A DNA stretch of 6,015 nucleotides from Methylovirgula sp. (GTDB taxonomy: Bacteria > Pseudomonadota > Alphaproteobacteria > Rhizobiales > Beijerinckiaceae): the NCBI GenBank assembly GCA_030040215.1, contig JASHUD010000018.1:1-6015 (forward strand), written 5' to 3'. Within the stretch, counting starts at the first letter, position 1. Every line of letters starts with the position of its first letter. The notes beneath the pieces are model-generated. The model made no database searches and was not told the DNA's origin. It saw only the letters and a program-made list of their open reading frames with translations. Position numbers and translations under genes: made by a program. Positions 1 to 5,489 of this stretch are shown here, in pieces.

Positions 1-213
1 ATAACAGGCGATCCAAATGAGATGCCGCTCCACAGATGTGAGGTGGAGGCGCTTCGACCAGTAATTTTGCTCGACCGTGCTCAAGCCCCGCACGTCTTCG
101 CAAGTAAATGCATGGGCAGGCATTGATATCGAGAGCGCGCCCAAGGTTAAGATCAGGAGCGCCGTTAACTTTCTTGAGCAGAAGGGCATTCTCAGGATAG
201 GAGCAAAGCGCAT
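1..213 (-). CDS. Small exported protein of unknown function, 3' part beyond the left edge
   Basis: The minus frame is open from an ATG at 213-211 to the window edge: 71 residues, no stop. A GAGGAG Shine-Dalgarno five bases upstream fixes the start. The N-terminus is a textbook Sec signal peptide. A basic region (residues 1-15, SRK at 13-15) is followed by a hydrophobic core (about 17-30) and an AHA cleavage site at 33-35, predicting a mature start at FTCEDVRGLS. The visible mature part is short and charged, with cysteines at 38 and 70 that could form a disulfide in the periplasm. I do not recognise a named family; small secreted proteins starting with a TCEDVR-like motif seem typical of Hyphomicrobiales, but that is from memory. 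By eye the GC content is about 53%, clearly below the genes to the right. The reading frame and signal peptide are well supported; the function is unknown. Confidence 0.75.
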   Translation of the reverse strand, partial: MRFAPILRMPFCSRKLTALLILTLGALSISMPAHAFTCEDVRGLSTVEQNYWSKRLHLTSVERHLIWIACY

Positions 214-218
214 GTAAT

Positions 219-224
219 CTCCTC
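219..224 (-). promoter_or_regulatory. Strong Shine-Dalgarno of the left-edge exported protein
   Basis: On the minus strand GAGGAG lies five bases before the ATG at 213-211. It favours this start over the internal methionine at residue 9, which has no comparable site. No clear -35/-10 pair was found upstream in 225-320. Confidence 0.7.
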
Positions 225-320
225 AACACTAAAATGAGGCGCGACATGCGCGCGATTCATCTCAGAATGGATGGGATATGCTCACGCATCTATGGAGAAA
301 GTGGCGGTATTTTGACGTTT

Positions 321-368
321 GAAAAAGGAAAAGGTTCCGCTTCGCCTGGCTTTTGGCTCGGAGAAGCG
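321..368 (-). terminator. Probable Rho-independent terminator after tRNA-Val
   Basis: Read on the minus strand, a stem CGCTTC/GAAGCG (368-363 with 343-338) continues inward through one mismatch to a CC/GG pair. It is followed by the pyrimidine-rich tract CCTTTTCCTTTTTC (334-321). It starts 22 bases past the tRNA 3' end, where a tRNA transcript should end. The stem is short and the T tract is interrupted, so confidence is moderate. A smaller alternative hairpin, GGAA/TTCC at 338-327, overlaps the tract. Confidence 0.45.
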
Positions 369-390
369 CCCTGTCAGGCCTGCCGGGCAA

Positions 391-465
391 TGGTGGGCGC
401 GACAGGGATTGAACCTGTGACCCCTCCCGTGTGAAGGGAGTGCTCTCCCGCTGAGCTACGCGCCC
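391..465 (-). tRNA. tRNA-Val, anticodon CAC, encoded CCA
   Basis: The 75-base cloverleaf folds completely on the minus strand. The acceptor stem is GGGCGCG/CGCGCCC, the D stem GCTC/GAGC, and the anticodon stem CTCCC/GGGAG around the loop TTCACAC. The variable region has five bases, and the T stem ACAGG/CCTGT encloses TTCAATC. The discriminator is A, and CCA is encoded at 393-391. The anticodon CAC is at 433-431 and reads GUG valine codons, which are frequent in this GC-rich genome. It lies 67 bases downstream of gph on the same strand; no clear promoter of its own was found in that gap. Confidence 0.97.
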
Positions 466-532
466 GAATGTTCGCGGAAAATGAACGTTGCGCCGCAAGC
501 CGCGCCCCGGTTTACGAAAGCCGCGCGGCGAG

Positions 533-1234
533 TCAAGGCGCCGGGCGGGCTCTTGGACGGTCGCCCTCTCTGTGGATGTCGGCGACCGCGTCCCAGAGAT
601 CGTCGAAATGCGAGATCACCCGGTTCGGCTTGTAGGTCGCGACCGGTTCATCCGTGTAGCCGAAATCGACGGCGATGATCGGCACGCCGGCATTCCGCGC
701 GGTTTCGACGTCGACCTTCGAATCGCCCACCATGATCGCGTTCTCGTGGCGGCCGCCGGCTTTTTCGATGGCCATCAGCAAAGCGCGTTGGTCGGGCTTG
801 CTCACCGGAAACGTTTCCTTCCCGCAGATCACCGCGAATCGATCGGCAATCCCCAGCGCTTTGAGCAGTAGAATCGAGGCTTGCTCGATTTTGTTCGTGC
901 AGACCGCGAAGCGCCAGCCGGCTTCTTCGAAACGGTCGAGCGCCGCCACGACGCCCGGATAAAGCGTCGAGGCGTCGGCGATATGCGCCTCGTAATAAGC
1001 GAGGAAATCGTCGAAAAGCCGGTCGACCTTCTCTTCCGGCAGGCGCGCGCCGTTGCGCGCCAAGCCGCGCTCGATCATCAGCCTGGCGCCGCCGCCGATC
1101 ATCTTGCGGGCGGTCTCGTAGGGGACGGGCTGCAAGCCTTCGCGCGCCAGGATCACATTAAGCGTCGCGGCGAGGTCGGGCGCCGTTTCGGCAAGCGTCC
1201 CGTCAAGATCGAAGACGAGGAGGGGGGCGGTCAT
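533..1234 (-). CDS. gph: Phosphoglycolate phosphatase, HAD superfamily
   Basis: This 233-residue cytosolic HAD hydrolase should dephosphorylate 2-phosphoglycolate to glycolate, clearing a product of RuBisCO oxygenation or of DNA 3'-end repair. All four HAD motifs are present. Motif I is DLDGT at 9-13, with D9 as nucleophile and D11 as acid/base. Motif II is VCTNK with T113, motif III is SKPD with K146, and motif IV is GDSKVD at 170-175 with metal-binding D171 and D175. The helical cap spans about residues 16-95, as in Gph and related subfamily I enzymes. The length is typical; a basic, proline-rich tail (about 222-233) looks dispensable. The start precedes motif I by eight residues, as usual, but no Shine-Dalgarno stands before it. 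The gene diverges from the exported-protein gene at 1342 and is followed by tRNA-Val. Substrate specificity inside the HAD family is inferred; another small phosphate ester is possible. Confidence 0.9.
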   Translation of the reverse strand: MTAPLLVFDLDGTLAETAPDLAATLNVILAREGLQPVPYETARKMIGGGARLMIERGLARNGARLPEEKVDRLFDDFLAYYEAHIADASTLYPGVVAALDRFEEAGWRFAVCTNKIEQASILLLKALGIADRFAVICGKETFPVSKPDQRALLMAIEKAGGRHENAIMVGDSKVDVETARNAGVPIIAVDFGYTDEPVATYKPNRVISHFDDLWDAVADIHREGDRPRARPAP

Positions 1235-1240
1235 CGGTTC

Positions 1241-1269
1241 CGCATAGGACGGGGCGGCGTGCGGATCAA
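1241..1269 (-). promoter_or_regulatory. Candidate gph promoter, leaderless geometry
   Basis: On the minus strand TTGATC (1269-1264, preceded by C, giving CTTGAT) and TATGCG (1246-1241) are separated by 17 bases. Only six bases lie between the -10-like box and the gph ATG, so transcription would begin at or next to the start codon. The -35 matches the consensus at TTGA, but the -10 only at TAT. The missing Shine-Dalgarno fits a leaderless mRNA. This is pattern matching only. Confidence 0.3.
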
Positions 1270-1310
1270 GCGCTGCCGGGGCCGCGGATGCGCTCGCCGC
1301 CGGGCTCGCG

Positions 1311-1316
1311 TATAAA
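1311..1316 (+). promoter_or_regulatory. Candidate -10 box of the 1342 gene
   Basis: TATAAA stands out in otherwise GC-rich DNA 25 bases before the ATG at 1342, leaving room for a short leader with the GGAG site. No recognisable -35 hexamer sits 16-18 bases upstream, so the promoter may depend on an activator or may not be real. Confidence 0.35.
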
Positions 1317-1331
1317 GAGACGGCGATTCGC

Positions 1332-1335
1332 GGAG
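1332..1335 (+). promoter_or_regulatory. Ribosome binding site fixing the 1342 start
   Basis: GGAG lies six bases upstream of the ATG at 1342. It selects this start over the in-frame ATG at 1288, which lies upstream of the TATAAA box and would place a basic 18-residue extension before the signal peptide. Confidence 0.65.
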
Positions 1336-1341
1336 CCGATC

Positions 1342-1716
1342 ATGCGCTTTCCCCAGCAACAAACGTGCATCTTATGGCTCGGCCTCGGCATCGCCGGTTG
1401 GGCTGGACAGGCCGTGGCCGCAAGCTATGAATTCCTGGCTGCGCCGGAAAAGGACCTGAACCGGATCTATCGGCTCGATAAAGCCACCGGCGAGGTCGGC
1501 GCCTGCCAATACGGCCTGAAAGAGGGCACGATCGGCGTGACGCTCTGCTACGAGCCGGGCGAAGGCGCCGGCCCGCAAGGACCGAGCGACTATGCGCTCG
1601 TCGCCTCCAGCCACGAACGTGAAGGCGGCGTGTTCCGCGTCGATCTGCGCACCGGCATGATGTCGATCTGCTATGTGTTGAACAGCGCGGTGGTCTGTAC
1701 GCCGCCGGCAAAATAG
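1342..1716 (+). CDS. Small exported protein with duplicated LDxxTG...C motif
   Basis: The protein has 124 residues. Residues 1-26 form a signal peptide, with a hydrophobic core at about 10-21 and an AVA cleavage site at 24-26, so the mature protein should be periplasmic or secreted. The mature part holds two related units. The first has IYRLDKATGEVGAC at 42-55 and a second cysteine at 69. The second has VFRVDLRTGMMSIC at 97-110 and a second cysteine at 119. In both units the first cysteine is the fifth residue after the TG pair. A glycine/proline-rich linker (71-82) follows unit one. The four mature cysteines suggest two disulfides, and the LDxxTG pattern resembles a beta-hairpin or single propeller blade; both points are inference. 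I recognise no named family. It lies between gph (divergent) and rpiA (same strand, 42 bases downstream), with no visible functional link to either. Confidence 0.8.
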   Translation: MRFPQQQTCILWLGLGIAGWAGQAVAASYEFLAAPEKDLNRIYRLDKATGEVGACQYGLKEGTIGVTLCYEPGEGAGPQGPSDYALVASSHEREGGVFRVDLRTGMMSICYVLNSAVVCTPPAK

Positions 1717-1723
1717 GCGGCCG

Positions 1724-1752
1724 TTGACGTTGGCCGAGTGAAGCCCTAACCG
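1724..1752 (+). promoter_or_regulatory. Candidate rpiA promoter, leaderless geometry
   Basis: TTGACG (1724-1729) matches the -35 consensus at five of six positions. Seventeen bases later comes TAACCG (1747-1752; CCTAACC in context), a poor -10 box. Six bases then separate it from the rpiA ATG at 1759. If used, the transcript would start at or beside the start codon, which fits the lack of a Shine-Dalgarno. Read-through from the gene at 1342 is an alternative. Confidence 0.3.
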
Positions 1753-1758
1753 CTGACC

Positions 1759-2478
1759 ATGCACGGCTTCGATCCGGAAATCGCAAAAGGGCAGGCCGCG
1801 GCCGCCGCCCTCGATTTGGTGCGCCCCGGCATGCGGCTCGGACTCGGCACCGGCAGCACGGCGGCGCGCTTTGTCGCGCTGCTCGGGATGCGCGTCGCGC
1901 AGGGCTTGCAGGTCATCGGAGTGCCGACCTCGGAGGCCACGCGCGCTCAGGCGCAGGCGCTCGCCATTCCGCTCGCCAGCCTCGATGAGATCGGCGAACT
2001 CGATCTGACGATCGACGGGGCGGACGAGTTCGATCCCGCGCTGCGTCTCATCAAAGGCGGCGGCGGCGCGCTGCTGCGCGAGAAGATTGTCGCCGCCGCT
2101 TCGCGCCGGATGATCGTCATCGCCGATTCCTCGAAGGCCGTCGAAACGCTGGGTAGATTTCCGCTCCCCGTCGAGGTGAACCGGTTCGGCCTTGCCGCGA
2201 CGCGGCGCTTGATCGCGGGCGCGGCGCAGGCCTGCGCAATCGAGGGCCCGATCAATCTGCGCAAAGCGGCGAACGGCGAAGTTTTCGTTTCGGACGGTGG
2301 AAATCATATCGTCGATTGCGCGTTCGGCGCCATTCCCGCGCCGGAAGAGCTGGCGGCGCGGCTCAATGCGATCCCGGGGGTCGTCGAGCACGGGCTCTTT
2401 CTGGGCTTGGCGACGGCGGTTATTTCCGCGGGTCCGCAAGGAATTGAAATTCTGGGAAATCCCGATGCCGGAATTTGA
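1759..2478 (+). CDS. rpiA: Ribose-5-phosphate isomerase A
   Basis: This 239-residue cytosolic enzyme interconverts ribose-5-phosphate and ribulose-5-phosphate in the non-oxidative pentose phosphate pathway and, where present, the Calvin cycle. The RpiA signatures appear in order: the phosphate-binding loop LGTGST at 29-34, DGADE at 86-90, KGGGGALLREK at 99-109, the ADSSK lysine K126, PVEV at 137-140, GGNHIVD at 180-186, and GVVEHGLF at 207-214. By comparison with E. coli RpiA, D86, D89, K99 and the general base E108 are all conserved. The length is slightly above the E. coli enzyme (219 residues). The start places about 27 residues before the phosphate loop, as in other family members, although it lacks a Shine-Dalgarno. 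The 3' end overlaps gor by 14 bases, so the two genes are very probably cotranscribed. Confidence 0.96.
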   Translation: MHGFDPEIAKGQAAAAALDLVRPGMRLGLGTGSTAARFVALLGMRVAQGLQVIGVPTSEATRAQAQALAIPLASLDEIGELDLTIDGADEFDPALRLIKGGGGALLREKIVAAASRRMIVIADSSKAVETLGRFPLPVEVNRFGLAATRRLIAGAAQACAIEGPINLRKAANGEVFVSDGGNHIVDCAFGAIPAPEELAARLNAIPGVVEHGLFLGLATAVISAGPQGIEILGNPDAGI

Positions 2479-3892
2479 CGTCGATCTCTGCGTCATCGGG
2501 GCGGGCTCGGGCGGCGTGCGTGCCGCGCGCGTCGCCGCGGGGCATGGCGCGAAAGTGTTGCTCGCCGAAGAATTCCGCATCGGCGGCACCTGCGTGATCC
2601 GCGGCTGCGTGCCGAAGAAACTGCTCGTCTACGCGAGTCGTTTTAACGACGAGTTTGCCGAGGCGGCCGGGTACGGCTGGAGCGTGCCGAAGCCGACGTT
2701 CGACTGGGGTAAACTCGTCGCCGCGAAGGAGAAAGAGATCTCGCGGCTCTCGGCGATTTATCGCGCGCATCTGGAGGGGGCCGGCGTGAAGGTCGTCAAA
2801 TCGCGCGCCGTCGTCGATGATGTCCACAAGGTCCGGCTGCTTGCCGACGATCGTGTCGTCAGCGCGCGGATCATTCTTGTCGCCACAGGCTCCGCACCCT
2901 TCCTGGCACCCGATATAGCCGGCCTCGAACACACGATCACCTCGAACGAAATCTTCGACCTGCCCGAGCTTCCACGGCGCATCTTGATCGTCGGCGGCGG
3001 CTATATCGCGGTCGAATTCGCTTCGCTGCTGACGCGGGTCGGCAGCCACGTGACGCTCGCCATGCGCGCCGAAAACATCTTGCGCGGCTTCGACGAGGAT
3101 TTGCGGCTCGCGCTGCGCGACGCTCTGGCCGAAGCGGGAGTCGCGTTCAAGTTTACCAATCCGCCAACCCGCATCGACAAGACGAAGCACGGACTTTCCG
3201 TGGCGCTGACCAACGGAGACAGCGTCGACGCCGATCAGGTGATGGTGGCGACCGGCCGTCACGCGAATACACGAGGCCTCGGTCTCGAAAGGCTCGGCGT
3301 CGCGCTCGACGCGCTCGGCGCGATCAAGGTCGATGCATGGTCGCAATCGAGCCTGCCTTCGATCTATGCGCTCGGCGACGTGAGTAACCGGGTTGCGCTC
3401 ACACCGGTCGCGGTGCGCGACGGACATGCCTTCGCCGACACGGTATTCGGCGGCAAGAAATGGGCGGTCGATCACACGAATATCGCCACCGCCGTGTTTT
3501 CAACGCCGGAGCTCGGCACGGTGGGCCTCAGCGAGGCCGAAGCGCGTGCCGCTTATGCTTGCGTCGATGTTTACGCGACGCGGTTCCGGCCGCTGAAGGC
3601 GGCGTTGTCGGGGCGCAAGGACATGGTGCTCATGAAAATCGTCGTGGATGGCGAAACCGACCGGGTGCTTGGCGTCCACGTGCTCGGCGAAGGTGCGGCT
3701 GAAATGATGCAGGTCATTGCTATTGCAGTGAAAATTGGCGCAAAAAAAGCCGATTTCGACGCCACCATGCCGGTCCATCCGACCTCGGCCGAGGAGCTCG
3801 TTACCTTGCATTCGCGCAGCGCGCGCTACGAGCAGATGAAGCTTGACCCCGGCGAGGCGGCCGCGCTTCCGGACGAAGAGCGGATGCCGTAA
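2465..3892 (+). CDS. gor: Glutathione reductase (NADPH), FAD flavoprotein
   Basis: This cytosolic enzyme of 475 residues reduces glutathione disulfide with NADPH. The N-terminal FAD-binding motif is IGAGSGGVRAA (11-21). The redox disulfide lies in GGTCVIRGCVPKK (C43 and C48); the VIR insert is the form seen in cyanobacterial and plant enzymes rather than the E. coli VNV form. The NADPH domain has GGGYIAVEFA at 177-186. Arginines R201 and R207 match in spacing the two E. coli arginines that bind the 2'-phosphate, so NADPH rather than NADH is expected. The second FAD motif is GDVSNR at 304-309. The dimerisation domain ends with HPTSAEE, carrying catalytic H438 and E443. A charged tail of about 18 residues extends past the usual end. 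The ATG lies inside rpiA, seven bases after a GGGA; longer in-frame starts upstream are rpiA shadow. Trypanothione or mycothione reductase is unlikely in this lineage. Confidence 0.94.
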   Translation: MPEFDVDLCVIGAGSGGVRAARVAAGHGAKVLLAEEFRIGGTCVIRGCVPKKLLVYASRFNDEFAEAAGYGWSVPKPTFDWGKLVAAKEKEISRLSAIYRAHLEGAGVKVVKSRAVVDDVHKVRLLADDRVVSARIILVATGSAPFLAPDIAGLEHTITSNEIFDLPELPRRILIVGGGYIAVEFASLLTRVGSHVTLAMRAENILRGFDEDLRLALRDALAEAGVAFKFTNPPTRIDKTKHGLSVALTNGDSVDADQVMVATGRHANTRGLGLERLGVALDALGAIKVDAWSQSSLPSIYALGDVSNRVALTPVAVRDGHAFADTVFGGKKWAVDHTNIATAVFSTPELGTVGLSEAEARAAYACVDVYATRFRPLKAALSGRKDMVLMKIVVDGETDRVLGVHVLGEGAAEMMQVIAIAVKIGAKKADFDATMPVHPTSAEELVTLHSRSARYEQMKLDPGEAAALPDEERMP

Positions 3893-3956
3893 AGGCCCGG
3901 TTAGCCGAGCGGCGAGTTTGGCGTCGCAAATCCATGCGCCGGCGTGTAAAAGGCTC

Positions 3957-3991
3957 GCGCGAGATCCCTCCTGGATGGAGAAGGATCGCGC
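3957..3991 (+). other. Bulged hairpin upstream of the DAHP synthase
   Basis: A stem of three blocks forms around the loop TGGAT (3972-3976): CTCC/GGAG (3968-3971 with 3977-3980), GATCC/GGATC (3963-3967 with 3983-3987) and GCGC/GCGC (3957-3960 with 3988-3991). Two-base bulges, AA at 3981-3982 and GA at 3961-3962, fall on opposite strands. This gives thirteen pairs ending 20 bases before the start codon. No T tract follows, so it is not a simple terminator. It could be a leader element or an mRNA stability structure, or chance in GC-rich DNA. Confidence 0.35.
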
Positions 3992-4011
3992 CCATTCATC
4001 GGACCGAGACT

Positions 4012-5400
4012 ATGCACCCCGAATCCTGGTCGCCCGATAGCTGGCGGACGAAGCCTCTGGAGCAGGCGCCGGTTTATCCGAACGCCGCGGCGCTCGCCGA
4101 CGTGGAGCGGCAGTTGAGCTCGTTTCCGCCGCTGGTCTTCGCCGGCGAGGCGCGCAAGCTCAAAGCGCTGCTCGCCAAGGCCGCGAAGGGCGAAGCGTTT
4201 TTGTTCCAAGGCGGCGATTGCGCCGAGAGTTTCGCCGAGCACGCGGCCGACAACATCCGCGACTTCTTCCGTGTCTTCCTGCAGATGGCGGTGGTGATGA
4301 CCTTCGGCGCCGCGCTGCCGGTGGTCAAAGTTGGGCGCGTTGCCGGCCAGTTCGCCAAGCCGCGCTCGGAGCCGATGGAGAACAAGGACGGCGTCGCGCT
4401 GCCGAGCTATCGCGGCGACATCGTCAACGACATCGCCTTCAATGAGGCGGCGCGCGTGCCGGATCCGGTGCGCCAGCTCATGGCCTATCGGCAGTCCGCC
4501 GCGACGCTCAATCTCATCCGCGCCTTCGCTTCGGGCGGCTACGCCAATCTCGAAAACGCACATCGCTGGATGTTGGGCTTCATCAAGGACAGTCCGCAAT
4601 CGGCGCGCTACCAGGAACTCGCCGACCGCATTACCGAGACGCTCGGCTTCATGCGCGCCATCGGCCTCGACCCAGAATCGCAGCAGGAGTTGCGGCAGAC
4701 CGATTTCTACACTTCGCACGAGGCGCTGCTGCTCGGCTATGAGCAGGCGATGACGCGCATCGATTCAACTACCGGCGATTATTACGCGACCTCGGGCCAC
4801 ATGCTTTGGGTCGGCGACCGCACGCGCCAGCCCGATCATGCGCATATCGAATATATGCGCGGCATCAAAAATCCGCTCGGCCTCAAATGCGGTCCCTCGC
4901 TCAAGCCCGACGCGTTGCTGCGTCTCATCGACATCCTCGATCCGGAGAACGAGCCGGGCCGCTTGACGCTGATCTGCCGTTTCGGCGCGGACAAGGTCGG
5001 CGAAGCGCTGCCGAAGCTGCTTCGCGCGGTCAAACGCGAAGGCCGCAACGTGCTTTGGACCTGCGATCCGATGCACGGCAATACGATCAAGGCGAAGGGT
5101 GGCTACAAAACCCGGCCGTTCGAACGGATCATCGGCGAGACGCGCGCCTTCTTCGCCGTGCATCATGCCGAGGGGACGTATGCGGGCGGCGTGCATTTGG
5201 AGATGACCGGCAAGAACGTCACCGAATGCACGGGCGGCGCCCGCGCCATTTCGGAAGCGGATCTCTCCGACCGCTACCACACCTATTGCGACCCGCGCCT
5301 TAACGCCGAACAGGCGATCGAAGTCGCCTTCCTGGTGGCCGAGCTTCTGAAGGCCGAGCGCCTGCAGCGCCCGAACGGCGCCGAGGTCGCGGCGGAATAG
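4012..5400 (+). CDS. aroF: Class II 3-deoxy-7-phosphoheptulonate synthase
   Basis: The enzyme condenses phosphoenolpyruvate with erythrose-4-phosphate to DAHP, the first step of the shikimate pathway to aromatic amino acids. At 462 residues it is of the long class II (plant and Mycobacterium) type, unrelated in detail to E. coli AroF/G/H; the symbol is used loosely. The four metal ligands are present: C70 in GGDCAESF, H355 in DPMHGN, E397 in HLEMTG and D427 in YCDPRLN. GRVAGQFAKPRS (108-119), WVGDRTRQ (266-273) and LKCGPSLKP (291-299) are active-site segments binding the substrates. The start is set by the family N-terminus, a PxSWRxKP-like stretch (residues 7-15 here). An in-frame ATG at 3934 would add 26 basic residues and is disfavoured. 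The Shine-Dalgarno is weak (GGA eight bases upstream). It lies 119 bases after gor, long enough for its own promoter, and no chorismate mutase domain is fused. Confidence 0.95.
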   Translation: MHPESWSPDSWRTKPLEQAPVYPNAAALADVERQLSSFPPLVFAGEARKLKALLAKAAKGEAFLFQGGDCAESFAEHAADNIRDFFRVFLQMAVVMTFGAALPVVKVGRVAGQFAKPRSEPMENKDGVALPSYRGDIVNDIAFNEAARVPDPVRQLMAYRQSAATLNLIRAFASGGYANLENAHRWMLGFIKDSPQSARYQELADRITETLGFMRAIGLDPESQQELRQTDFYTSHEALLLGYEQAMTRIDSTTGDYYATSGHMLWVGDRTRQPDHAHIEYMRGIKNPLGLKCGPSLKPDALLRLIDILDPENEPGRLTLICRFGADKVGEALPKLLRAVKREGRNVLWTCDPMHGNTIKAKGGYKTRPFERIIGETRAFFAVHHAEGTYAGGVHLEMTGKNVTECTGGARAISEADLSDRYHTYCDPRLNAEQAIEVAFLVAELLKAERLQRPNGAEVAAE

Positions 5401-5406
5401 GTCGAT

Positions 5407-5480
5407 CGCCATTGCAAGGAGCAAAGCGACGAAGCAACCCAGCTTTCTTTCTGGATTGCTTCGCTTCGCCCGCAATGACG
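5407..5480. repeat. Rhizobiales-type palindromic intergenic repeat
   Basis: Two arms of an imperfect inverted repeat flank the loop CTTTCTTT (5443-5450). The left arm runs from CGCCATTGC (5407-5415) through GAAGCAACCCAG (ending at 5442). The right arm runs from CTGGATTGCTTCGCTTCG (5451-5468) to GCAATGACG (ending at 5480). The left arm is about six bases longer than the right. Its shadow translations (RAKRSNPE on the minus strand, AKRRSNP and LDCFASPAMTNE on the plus strand) are the ones I remember from dispersed repeats in Bradyrhizobium-like genomes. It fills the 89-base gap between the convergent DAHP synthase and glycosyltransferase genes. The hairpin may help end transcription from both sides. 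Copy number cannot be seen from one window. Confidence 0.8.
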
Positions 5481-5489
5481 AATGAGCCG

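Noticed and set aside
239..253. GCGCG/CGCGC hairpin with a five-base loop in the leader of the left-edge gene
   Set aside because: Five alternating GC pairs are common by chance, and no T tract or other signal accompanies them.
234..498. Two overlapping frames, one on each strand, crossing the tRNA (ending ATGIEPVTPPV on plus; VAQRESTPFTREGSQVQS on minus)
   Set aside because: These peptides are the well-known false translations of tRNA genes; the tRNA itself explains the open frames.
1288..1341. Upstream in-frame ATG for the exported protein
   Set aside because: It would put 18 basic residues before the signal peptide and lies upstream of the TATAAA box; the GGAG site supports 1342.
1372..2589. 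405-residue minus-strand frame opposite the exported protein and rpiA
   Set aside because: It lies antisense to strongly supported genes, is rich in arginine and alanine without motifs, and is expected from GC-rich codon bias.
2420..3475. 351-residue minus-strand frame opposite gor
   Set aside because: It is an antisense shadow of gor with low-complexity charged composition and no domain.
3918..3950. TTGGCG and TGTAAA as a promoter for the DAHP synthase
   Set aside because: The spacer is 21 bases, too long for a standard sigma-70 type promoter, and neither box is good.
3975..4040. Short plus-strand frame overlapping the DAHP synthase start, considered as an attenuation leader peptide
   Set aside because: It has 21 residues with only one tyrosine and no run of aromatic codons, and its ATG lies in the hairpin without a clear ribosome site.
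3901..4719. 272-residue minus-strand frame opposite the DAHP synthase start
   Set aside because: It is an antisense shadow; all DAHP synthase motifs are on the plus strand.
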